Below, in pieces: positions 1 to 5,783 of a stretch of 5,918 bases of DNA (the first letter of the stretch is position 1; every line of letters begins with the position of its first letter). Source of the DNA: Mycobacterium sp. (GTDB taxonomy: Bacteria > Actinomycetota > Actinomycetes > Mycobacteriales > Mycobacteriaceae). The stretch is taken from positions 1-5,918 of the forward strand of contig JAOPWF010000248.1 in the NCBI GenBank assembly GCA_025965815.1, written 5' to 3'. A program made the position numbers and the translations under genes. The notes beneath the pieces were generated by a model that ran no database searches, was not told where the DNA came from, and was given only the letters and a program-made list of their open reading frames with translations.

Positions 1-189
1 ATCGTGGCCCGATGGCTGACAGGCCCGGTACGAAACAAGGTCTCATTGAACGCCAATGAGGTAGCCCGCCTCGTCGGCTACGCCAGCAGCACTCAGCCGG
101 TTTGGACGACCGCCAGGCCGGCCAAAGCCAGGCTGCAACGGTTCCCCGTGACCCCGGCGAGCACAGTCATCAGCCCAGATTCCAGCTAG
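1..189 (+). CDS. 3' end of an unidentified gene (partial, doubtful)
   Basis: Frame 1 is open from the window edge to a TAG at 187-189, giving about 62 residues. The true start, if the frame is real, lies outside the window. The stretch LNANEVARLVGYASSTQ resembles the second helix-turn-helix of AraC-type regulators, where EVARRVGYAS is followed by an aromatic-rich recognition helix. Here the residues after SSTQ (PVWTTARPAKARLQRF) do not continue that pattern, so the gene may be frameshifted or the similarity may be chance. Codon bias is unremarkable. I cannot assign a function. An alternative is that this is simply non-coding DNA upstream of the secreted-protein gene. Confidence 0.28.
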   Translation: MVARWLTGPVRNKVSLNANEVARLVGYASSTQPVWTTARPAKARLQRFPVTPASTVISPDSS

Positions 190-212
190 CAGGAAGCTCG
201 GATGGGTGCCGG

Positions 213-240
213 GGGGAACGACACGGGTTCGACGGCCGTC
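213..240 (+). promoter_or_regulatory. possible ECF sigma-factor promoter
   Basis: GGAAC (215-219) lies 17 nt upstream of CGTC (237-240). This pairing matches the general ECF pattern of a GGAAC-like -35 and a CGTC/CGTT-like -10. Transcription would begin around 246-249, inside the first dyad of the inverted repeat, so a protein bound there would block initiation. The match is to short motifs only. The alternative -10 TAATCT (242-247, fitting TAnnnT) has no convincing -35. Confidence 0.3.
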
Positions 241-282
241 CTAATCTGGAGTCAGTCCAAATTTGGAATGACTCCAAATTAG
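241..282 (+). promoter_or_regulatory. 42-bp inverted repeat, probable double operator
   Basis: The two 21-bp arms (241-261 and 262-282) match at 19 of 21 positions with no spacer. Each arm is itself a dyad: TCTGGAGTCAGTCCAAA (245-261, centre 253, 6 of 8 pairs) and TTTGGAATGACTCCAAA (262-278, centre 270, 7 of 8 pairs). They therefore abut with a centre spacing of 17 bp. The block is AT-rich against its surroundings and ends 33 bp before the ATG of the secreted-protein gene, so it is well placed for a repressor or activator. The 8-1-8 geometry fits the Fur/PerR family, and the GACT-ATTCCA core recalls FurA-type operators from memory. The binding protein is inference. A role as an RNA hairpin in the leader is the main alternative. 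Confidence 0.68.
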
Positions 283-315
283 GGGCGGACCGAACATCGA
301 AGGAGTACCACCCAA

Positions 316-618
316 ATGCGAATCAGACTGAACTACCTCACACCGCTGTTGGCTGCAGGAGCTGCCGCGGCAGCGATCGCCGCCGCACCGACGGCTCTCG
401 CCGCACCCACAGCGGCGGCCAATCCCCCTCAAGCTCAGGAGAGCTGCATCGACCTGAACTCAGGCACCCAATGCCAGTCGCCGGGCAATGTTCAGATCGA
501 CGACTCCCCGGCCGGTCCGATATATCCCTACTACGGCGACTACCCGTTCTACGGGGGCTACTACGGCGGCTATCACGGCGGCTACGGCAGCGGTCACGGC
601 GGGGGCGGACACCGGTAA
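316..618 (+). CDS. small secreted Gly/Tyr/His-rich protein
   Basis: The product is a 100-residue exported protein. Residues 1-29 form a Sec signal peptide: R2 and R4, a hydrophobic alanine-rich core (residues 11-24), and an ALA-A cleavage site after A29. The mature part has two cysteines (C44, C53), likely disulfide-bonded, in the segment ESCIDLNSGTQCQSPGNVQI. That CQSPGNVQI-D-SP core is familiar from small uncharacterised mycobacterial secreted proteins. The tail from about residue 69 is a run of Tyr, Gly and His (YGGYYGGYHGGY) ending in HGGGGHR, which could bind metal or the cell wall, but this is inference. The start is set by AAGGAG (300-305), 10 nt before the ATG. The gene stands alone, with the double dyad upstream and a hairpin terminator 75 bp after the stop. 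No enzymatic function can be named. Confidence 0.85.
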   Translation: MRIRLNYLTPLLAAGAAAAAIAAAPTALAAPTAAANPPQAQESCIDLNSGTQCQSPGNVQIDDSPAGPIYPYYGDYPFYGGYYGGYHGGYGSGHGGGGHR

Positions 619-692
619 CGGTCAATGACGGTGCGGGTCAGGCTGCGTAGCTGACACCGCCGCCCGTTAGTGACGAAGCGCCTACCCAGACA

Positions 693-724
693 GGCCCGCG
701 CCGGACCCCCCGCCGGCGCGGGCC
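693..724 (+). terminator. GC-rich hairpin terminator
   Basis: GGCCCGCGCCGG (693-704) and CCGGCGCGGGCC (713-724) form a perfect 12-bp stem around an 8-nt loop. It lies 75 bp after the stop of the secreted-protein gene. Only CTTT follows, with no T-tract, as is common for mycobacterial terminators. The symmetry would allow it to act on either strand. Confidence 0.72.
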
Positions 725-1071
725 GCCCGGCTTTCGAACCACGGGCTGGCGCCGACCACGGCGGCCACGATCGCATGACGAGACGATCGTCGACGGCGCG
801 CGGCGGATCTCGTGCTTGTGAGTGAAGGTCCCCGACCGCCTCGTCAGAGAGAGACCAATGTGTAGCGAGCGTCCTCATACCGCCGAGTCGGCGTCACGTT
901 TCTGGACATACGTCACCCACGGTCGACCAGGCCGAACCTGGCCGACCCCGGCCGACCCCGGCCGACCCCTAGGACGCTCCCGCTCACGAGATCACGTCCC
1001 CGGCTCTCTCCAAACGTCACAACGAAAAGTTGGTCTGACCGTGAACTCCGTCCCGACCAAGCAAAGCTAGC
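725..1071. other. gene-free stretch
   Basis: I see no credible gene in these roughly 350 bases on either strand. The open frames present have no recognisable motif and no ribosome binding site. The only structure is the 10-bp tandem repeat at 931-970, described separately, and a short palindrome at 782-791 that is within chance for this base composition. Confidence 0.6.
931..970 (+). repeat. four-copy 10-bp tandem repeat
   Basis: Consecutive units are GCCGAACCTG, GCCGACCCCG, GCCGACCCCG and GCCGACCCCT. The two central copies are identical and the outer ones differ by two and one bases. A 10-bp period does not keep a reading frame, which agrees with this stretch being non-coding. It is likely to vary in copy number by slippage. 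No function is evident. Confidence 0.75.
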
Positions 1072-1251
1072 TTCGATATCGAGGACACCCGCGACGGCGG
1101 CTGGTGGATGGTCCACATTCCTAAGCTTGGCAGGCGGACACACGCTCGCTATCCCCGCGAAGTCGAGCCAATGGCACGCGAGTAAATCGCGGACAGTACC
1201 GGAATTCCCATCGATGAGGTGGCTATCAACTGGCGTCGCTGCACGCTGTGA
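1072..1251 (+). pseudogene. HicB-like antitoxin relic
   Basis: Frame 1 reads FDIEDTRDGGWWMVHIP, then an ARYPREVEPMARE segment, a TAA stop (1183-1185), and IADSTGIPIDEVAINW up to TGA at 1249. This follows the actinobacterial HicB-type antitoxin pattern: a beta strand, RDG-WWMVHIP, then E-MARE-YIA-STG-P-DEV. The internal stop sits where family members usually carry a tyrosine or leucine (MARE-Y-IA), so one TAC-to-TAA change would explain it. There is no start codon in frame between the upstream TGA at 1042 and this homology. A GTG at 1041 is in another frame, so the 5' end is also damaged. In intact systems HicB neutralises the HicA mRNA-cleaving toxin and represses its own operon. No HicA-like partner is visible on either side. 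The family call rests on remembered pattern, not on an alignment. Confidence 0.72.
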
Positions 1252-1443
1252 CCGGGGGAGATTAGCTAACCGACCCATGCTGGCCCCGTCGAGCAGACCG
1301 CACCCAACAGCCAACGTCGGCCCCAACACCCAAGCGGGGTGACGGACCGGACTCATCATGGAGCGGCTGAGGACTACGTTGCGGACTCTTCCAACCGCGC
1401 CGTGATGGCGCTGGTCGTCTCCGCAGCGACGCCTTGACGTGCT

Positions 1444-1569
1444 CTAGTGGTCGCACTGACACGCTCCGCAGTCGGTTCGTGCCCGGTAGTGCTCGTGAGG
1501 TGAGTGCTCGTGGCCGCACTCACACAGGATTGTGCGGCTGGCGTGGCTGCTGCCCCAGAAACCCAACAT
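1444..1569 (-). CDS. Cys/His-rich micro-protein, possibly metal-binding
   Basis: Read from the ATG at 1569 the product is 41 residues, beginning MLGFWGSSHASRTI. It ends with a dense Cys/His cluster: CECGH (16-20), HSPHEHY (22-28), then TDCGACQCDH (32-41). Five cysteines and several histidines suggest zinc binding. Endings of the form CGH-AHxHYRRGTDCxxCxC are familiar from short uncharacterised mycobacterial proteins, which supports the C-terminal half being a real, conserved module. The frame stays open upstream to a TTG at 1668, which would give 74 residues. That extension is low-complexity, and its GAGGGGAG directly abuts the TTG with almost no spacing, so I prefer the shorter form. No clear Shine-Dalgarno precedes the 1569 ATG either, so this could be a truncated relic. 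It runs opposite to its neighbours, all of which are decayed. Confidence 0.5.
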   Translation of the reverse strand: MLGFWGSSHASRTILCECGHEHSPHEHYRARTDCGACQCDH

Positions 1570-1768
1570 GTACGACGATAACGGGCGAGCCTGTGGCGAA
1601 GCTGAAGAGCTAATTGGAGCTCGCGGTGTACCGGGTGGCGCTGGCTGCTTAACGCCCGGGTTGGCCAACTCCCCTCGTAATTGACCAACTCGTCAAAACG
1701 CAGAGTGCCAGAACAAGCGGGACTGTGACTGCTTTCGCGCAAATCGGATGGGGTCGTGCGCTTGCCGA

Positions 1769-2188
1769 CTAATCGGCGCGGTCGCCCAAATCGCTATGCG
1801 CTGGGGGCCAGGGTGGTTGGAGTCCCCGTTACGAACCTCAAGGAAATGCCCCTGCCGCGTCGGTGATCGATGCGTTCGTCCGGTTGGAGCCCACAGCGGA
1901 TATCGGCGCTGGCGTACGGCGGCCGGTTGGTGGTGATCAGCGCCGTCGGCGCCCGCGTGCTCGATATTGATCTGATTGATGTCTATCGCAACGAGACCCG
2001 GATCCTCGGTTCGGACAGCCGCAAACTCGGCGTCGTCGAGTCCGCACGCCTTCTCGAGTTGATCAGCCCATACTTCGAGTCCGAAGCGTTCCGCCCGCTG
2101 CCGATCTCGCTACCCGCTCGACGAAGGCGCCGCCGCGTGCCAAGCCGTCGCGAACGGCGCCCGCGGGCGCGTCGCCATCCGGCCCTGA
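1769..2188 (+). pseudogene. zinc-type alcohol dehydrogenase / quinone oxidoreductase (MDR) relic
   Basis: Pieces of one MDR-family NAD(P)H oxidoreductase appear in order but in different frames. LIGAVAQIA (1769-1795) and ALGARVVGVPVTNLKE (1798-1845) cover the nucleotide-binding beta-alpha-beta. ASVIDAFVRL (frame 3, from 1857) follows, then ALAYGGRLVVISAVGARV onward (frame 1), continuing through RNETRILGSDSRKLGVVESARLL to FRPLPIS. The C-terminus RYPLDEGAAACQAVANGA and RGRVAIRP, ending at TGA 2186-2188, is in frame 2. At least four frame changes are needed, and the stretch between VIDAF and LAYGG, normally some tens of residues, is deleted. The last shift looks like loss of two bases in a CGCG run near 2107. 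The N-terminal catalytic domain is absent. The family is clear from the order and spacing of motifs. The substrate cannot be named, and no functional enzyme is expected. Confidence 0.8.
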
Positions 2189-2257
2189 GATCGCCTTTTC
2201 CCGAAAGCGCGTCATGTCAGTTCAGCTCGTCGTAAACCGCAGCGTGCCCTCGCTACG

Positions 2258-2492
2258 CCGACCACCTCACCGGCGAGTTTGGTGGCTCTTGTGCAACAGC
2301 ACTTCGGCAACGGGCTAGCAGCCGAGGCCGCACGCAGTTTCGGACTCAAACGCCGCACCGAGAAAGATGTTCGCCCGCTAGCGCTGGTTCCACGATCCCC
2401 GTCTCTGGACTCTGGTCGGGCACGTCTCTACGGCCCGCACTGAACTCACTGAACTCAATACCGGTCAGCAGGAGTTCGACGATTACGGCTAG
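2258..2492 (+). pseudogene. unidentified decayed coding sequence
   Basis: Two protein-like stretches lie end to end in different frames. Frame 2 gives ASLVALVQQHFGNGLAAEAA followed by RSFGLKRRTEKDVR (to about 2375). Frame 3 continues with RWFHDPRLWTLVGHVSTA (from 2382) and RTELTELNTGQQEFDDYG, ending at TAG 2490-2492. A single shift near 2376-2382 would join them into an amphipathic, charged, soluble-looking segment. Codons are GC3-biased in both pieces, which supports a former gene. I do not recognise the family. It lies between the MDR relic and the peroxidase relic, and a relation to either is unknown. Confidence 0.38.
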
Positions 2493-2597
2493 CGGCAGAG
2501 CACGACGGGCGGTGGCAATGATGTGGCGCCTTGGGATCGACGCCAGGCTGTCTTCGTGACGGTACGTGATGCAACGACCGATCGGAGGGAGCCGATT

Positions 2598-2910
2598 ATG
2601 GGCGGGGTGCGTCCCTTCGAGCGGCGGTCGTTTCTGCGGGCCGTAGCTGGTGACGCTGGCGCGGCCGCCCCAGGCGCGGTGGTCCCTGGTGTGGTCCCAG
2701 CCGGCACACACGACGACGACACCGTGCAAGCGACTCGAGATAGGCTGCGGGCCGTCCCGTTCTACGCCCGAAATCAGTCGCGTATCACCACCGCTCCCCA
2801 CACCCCGCCTGGGTACAGCTAGCTCCCGGGCCTTCGACGTGACCGCTGCCGACTGTGGTGAGCTGACCGCGTTGTTCAGCGCGCTTACCGCCCGCGCTGC
2901 GTACCTCACT
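2598..2910 (+). pseudogene. Dyp-type peroxidase (EfeB-like) N-terminal fragment
   Basis: The start is well marked: GGAGGGA (2584-2590) lies 7 nt before the ATG at 2598. Residues 8-14, ERRSFLR, are a twin-arginine motif followed by an Ala/Gly/Val hydrophobic stretch, so this is a Tat export signal. Next comes LRAVPFYARNQSRITTAP, which matches the VPF-G-HQ-GI-T-P opening of EfeB-type Dyp peroxidases. The frame ends at TAG 2820-2822. The homology resumes in frame 1 as AFDVTAADCGELTALFSAL and TARAAYLT (to 2910) and then stops. Intact proteins are about 400 residues, so roughly three quarters is missing, including the heme ligand and the catalytic Asp/Arg. In EfeUOB systems this periplasmic heme enzyme serves iron uptake. 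No EfeO or EfeU is recognisable here. Sequence right after 2910 leads into the sensor-kinase gene. Confidence 0.74.
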
Positions 2911-2989
2911 CTGTTTAGCAGTCGACGGCGGGTTACAGATCACACAGGTTGTGGCGACCCTCTGGTCGGGTGGGGCGGCGGGGGTTCGC

Positions 2990-2997
2990 GAGGTGGG
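2990..2997 (+). promoter_or_regulatory. ribosome binding site that sets the kinase start
   Basis: GAGGTGGG lies 8 nt before the ATG at 3006. It favours that codon over the in-frame TTG at 2949, which has no such site and would add 19 residues of Arg/Gly-rich sequence lying before the Shine-Dalgarno. Confidence 0.6.
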
Positions 2998-3005
2998 TCT
3001 GCGTT

Positions 3006-4952
3006 ATGACGCAAGAACGGTCACCGGTGCCCGGCTGGATGCCGCGAGCGACTACTGCACGCGGCTTTTCCGATGGGCAAGTAGGGTCGACACCGATGCG
3101 CCCAGGCGTGCTGTCGATGTTGGTGCGCCCGACGGCCCCACCGCTCAAGTTGGGCCTGGTGGTGGCCGCGTCGCTGATTGCGGTCGAGACCCTCGTGCTG
3201 TATCCGCTCAAGCAGATCGCCCCCGAGAACACCTTGGGTGTGGTCTATCTGCTCGGCGTCGTGGTGGTCGCGATTGTGTGGGGGTTCTGGTTGGCGGCCG
3301 CGATGTCGGTGGCCAGCGTCGTGGCCTTCGACTACTTCCATATCCCACCCGTGTTTGCGTTGAGTCCGACGAAGGCCGGGGACTGGGTGACGATCATCAT
3401 CTTTCTGGTCGTCGCTCTGGTGGCCAGCACGCTGACGGACCTGGCCCGGTCGCGCGCCGCCGAGGCACACCAACGCCGCAAGGAGCTCGAGCGGTTCTTC
3501 GACCTGTCCTCCGACCTGCTTTGCATCGGCGGCTCGGTGTACTTGACGCGGGTGAACGCCGCCTTCGAACAGACACTGGGATATTCGTCCCAGGAGGTGC
3601 TGTCGCGGCCATTCGTAGACTTCATCCATCCGGGGGATCGGGATCTGGCACTCGATGTGCTCGAGGCGCTCTCCGGCGCCGATGGGCCCGTGCATTTCGA
3701 GGACCGATGCATCTGCAAAGACGGCTCGGTGCGCTGGCTGGAGTGGAACGTGGTGTCGGATCAAGGCTTGATCTACTTGGCCGGCCGGGATGTGACCGAA
3801 CGCCGGCGCCAGCAGGACGAATTGGGCGTACTCGCGGAGCAGCAGGCCGCGTTGCGACGGGTGGCGACCCTGGTGGCGCGCGGGGTCGAGCCGTCTAAGG
3901 TGTTCTCTGCGGTGGCGACGGAGTTGGCCCGGTGCCTCGGGGTGTACTACTCGGCGCTGTGGCGCTACGAGCCCGACGGCACGGCCACGCTACTCGCGGC
4001 CGTCGACGACGACCCCGGGTTGAAGGAGATGCCCGTCGGTGCGCGGTTTTCACTCGAGGGCGACAGCGTCGTGGCGATGGTGTTGCGCACCGGCGACGCC
4101 ACCCGGACGGACAGCTTCGAGAATGCTCCCGGTTCCGCCGCCGCACGCTTGCATGATCTGGGCCTCCGCGTGGCGGTGGGTGCGCCGATTGTCGTTGGCG
4201 GCGGGGTGTGGGGGGCGGCCGTCGTCGGCTGGTCGCGACCCGAGCCCTTACCGGCAGATACCGAGGCGCGGGTTGGGGACTTTGTCGATCTGGTCGCGAC
4301 CGCGATTGCCAACGTCCAAGCCCACGCGGAACTTACCTTGTCTCGGGCCCGGATCGTGGCGGCCGGCGACGATGCCCGACGCCGTATCGAACGCGATCTG
4401 CACGACGGCGCCCAGCAACGGCTGGTCTCACTCGGGCTTCAGCTGCGTACCGCGGAGGCTTCGGTGCCCCCCGAACTACACCCGCTCAAGGAACAGATTT
4501 CTCACCTCGTGACAACCGTGGCGGCGGTTTCGAAGGACCTACAGGAGATCTCACGGGGGATACATCCCGCGATCCTGTCCAGGGGCGGACTGGGCCCCGC
4601 GCTCAAGGGACTGGCGCAGCGCTCAACTGTGCCGGTCGAGCTCGACCTCGGTGTCGACCGGCGGTTGCCCGAGTGCGCCGAAGTGGCCGCCTATTACGTC
4701 GTTGCCGAAGCCCTCACCAACGCGGCGAAGTACGCACGTGCGTCCGAGGTCGCAGTGCGCGTCGAAGCCGAGGGCGCCAACCTGCATCTCTCGATCCGGG
4801 ACGACGGAATCGGGGGCGCCCACGTCGGCAAGGGGTCCGGACTCGTCGGTCTGATCGACCGCGTCGAGGCCCTCGGCGGCCGGATGAAGATCTCGAGTCA
4901 GTCCGGCAACGGGACTTTACTGCTCGTCAAGATCCCGCTCGAAGTCCAATGA
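3006..4952 (+). CDS. membrane sensor histidine kinase, DUF4118-PAS-GAF-HisKA_3-HATPase
   Basis: The 648-residue product should autophosphorylate on histidine and pass the phosphate to a response regulator, most likely the one starting at 5784. Residues 49-145 hold four hydrophobic segments (about 49-68, 79-92, 93-109, 127-144) and the FDYFHIPP motif (108-115), which mark a KdpD-like DUF4118 sensor domain. A PAS domain covers about 160-266 (FFDLSSDLLCIGG, VNAAFEQTLGYS, F-HPGDR, CKDGSVRWLEW, GRDVTERR). A GAF domain follows at about 283-440. HisKA_3 is at about 452-525, with the phospho-acceptor H466 in RRRIERDLHDGAQQR. The HATPase domain has the N-box EALTNAAKYA (N572), the G1 box DDGIGG (599-604) and the G2 region GKGSGLVGL (608-616). 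All key residues look intact and codons are strongly GC3-biased. The stop overlaps an ATG (ATGA), as in coupled operons. The signal sensed is unknown, and the usbpA/KdpD N-terminal kinase part is absent, so this is not KdpD. Confidence 0.93.
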   Translation: MTQERSPVPGWMPRATTARGFSDGQVGSTPMRPGVLSMLVRPTAPPLKLGLVVAASLIAVETLVLYPLKQIAPENTLGVVYLLGVVVVAIVWGFWLAAAMSVASVVAFDYFHIPPVFALSPTKAGDWVTIIIFLVVALVASTLTDLARSRAAEAHQRRKELERFFDLSSDLLCIGGSVYLTRVNAAFEQTLGYSSQEVLSRPFVDFIHPGDRDLALDVLEALSGADGPVHFEDRCICKDGSVRWLEWNVVSDQGLIYLAGRDVTERRRQQDELGVLAEQQAALRRVATLVARGVEPSKVFSAVATELARCLGVYYSALWRYEPDGTATLLAAVDDDPGLKEMPVGARFSLEGDSVVAMVLRTGDATRTDSFENAPGSAAARLHDLGLRVAVGAPIVVGGGVWGAAVVGWSRPEPLPADTEARVGDFVDLVATAIANVQAHAELTLSRARIVAAGDDARRRIERDLHDGAQQRLVSLGLQLRTAEASVPPELHPLKEQISHLVTTVAAVSKDLQEISRGIHPAILSRGGLGPALKGLAQRSTVPVELDLGVDRRLPECAEVAAYYVVAEALTNAAKYARASEVAVRVEAEGANLHLSIRDDGIGGAHVGKGSGLVGLIDRVEALGGRMKISSQSGNGTLLLVKIPLEVQ

Positions 4953-5034
4953 CCGACAGCCGTTTACCGCGGACAGCGCAGCGCTGGCGGTGTGATCAAC
5001 CAACGCGTGCAAGCGTCCGTCTGCTCCCCTCTAA

Positions 5035-5397
5035 CACCTCGAAACCGCCTACAGCCGCACCGTTTCCGCGATTGCCGTTGGACACGGCCAAGCGGATGGG
5101 AATGTCAACAACGCACCCGAAGTGTCTCACGCTGCACCTCTTTCAACCGTCGGGCACTCGCGGGCGACGGGGATCTTCAATCCCAGCGGGTACATTCTGG
5201 ATGCTGCGGCGAGAATGTCTACCGTCCAGCTGGCGGCAACATAGCGGGCCTTACCGACAACACCCGGCCGCCGATCTGGCCAGCAGAGCCGGGCGCGATA
5301 CCGCGTTGGATACGCGACTCCATCCGATCAAGCGTTGGTGGACAACCTGGATACTAGAATCGTCGGCGACACCATCGGCTTCGACCGCCGGGTTTGA
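5035..5397 (+). pseudogene. possible decayed gene, family unknown
   Basis: Frame 1 is open from 5035 except for one TAG (5242-5244). Before the stop it includes HLETAYSRTVSAIAVGHGQA and TGIFNPSGYILDAAARM. After it, GYATPSDQALVDNLDTRI and VGDTIGFDRRV end at TGA 5395-5397. These parts have mixed hydrophobic and charged spacing and moderate GC3 bias, unlike the other frames of the spacer. No start codon or family is recognised, so it may be chance. Confidence 0.22.
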
Positions 5398-5713
5398 AAG
5401 TCATTTCGAGCGGCAATGATTGAAAGTAATGCAGATCGCGACGCCTTCCCGTCCCATGCGGTCCTCCACGCATTCGGAGACAGCGGACAGAACTGTAGAT
5501 AACCGATGACAGAACTCATGAGCTTGGCTGCGGCGCTCACTTTGCCCCTACGATCGCCCGGGACCGATGTCACGCCGCCGACACTCATCGACGCTGGGCA
5601 CAGCTGGCGTCTGGGCTTACCTGGTGGCGGCGACTGTCTCGGTGACGCCGCCGGGGCATTTGGGCGACCGCATAGATTCCAGGAAGCAGTAGCATGGCGC
5701 GCCGTTCGTACCG

Positions 5714-5735
5714 GCATTCCGGTTAGCGGGAATGC
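5714..5735 (+). promoter_or_regulatory. short inverted repeat upstream of the response regulator
   Basis: GCATTCC (5714-5720) and GGAATGC (5729-5735) form a perfect 7-bp dyad with an 8-nt gap, ending 48 bp before the regulator start. GTTCG (5704-5708) and CGAAC (5735-5739) add partial flanking symmetry. It could be an operator or a leader hairpin. Repeats of this size also occur by chance. Confidence 0.25.
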
Positions 5736-5783
5736 GAACCGTCGACCCGTTCTGGAAACTGAAGTCATGTTGTTGGTGTCACC

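Larger units (their letters stand above)
4953..5783 (+). other. 831-bp spacer between kinase and regulator, no convincing gene
   Basis: No reading frame here combines a ribosome binding site, steady GC3 bias and a recognisable motif. The ATG overlapping the kinase stop (4949) opens a frame to 5419, but its product is compositionally unlike a protein (many Arg, Ser and Thr, no hydrophobic pattern). An ATG at 5506 opens 96 codons to 5796 without a Shine-Dalgarno, and it overlaps the start of the regulator. The most protein-like frame is the candidate relic at 5035-5397, listed separately. The simplest reading is decayed sequence, possibly holding the promoter of the regulator. Confidence 0.5.

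Noticed and set aside
42..60. CTCATTG / CAATGAG perfect 7-bp inverted repeat, 5-nt loop
   Set aside because: Repeats of this size are expected a few times by chance in 6 kb, and no gene start lies nearby.
102..650. 182-codon plus-strand frame across the secreted-protein gene
   Set aside because: It is an out-of-frame shadow that also crosses the operator, and its product is Arg/Ser-rich with no motif.
1073..1082. 10-bp palindrome TCGATATCGA, and a similar one at 782-791
   Set aside because: The first lies inside the HicB-like relic reading frame. Both are within chance expectation.
2346..2909. Minus-strand 187-codon open frame
   Set aside because: It runs opposite to the peroxidase and the unidentified relics and shows no motif or ribosome binding site. 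It is a shadow of GC-rich former coding DNA.
2949..3005. Longer kinase N-terminus from TTG 2949
   Set aside because: The extension contains the strong GAGGTGGG site that serves ATG 3006, and its Arg/Gly-rich sequence adds no domain.
3708..3719. Cys-X-Cys (C235, C237) in the kinase PAS domain as an iron-sulfur ligand
   Set aside because: The CKDG segment is common in ordinary PAS domains, and a four-cysteine cluster like that of NreB is not present.
4208..5419. 403-codon plus-strand frame overlapping the kinase 3' half
   Set aside because: Its first half overlaps the kinase in another frame and is Arg/Gly-rich. The part after the kinase has no protein-like pattern.
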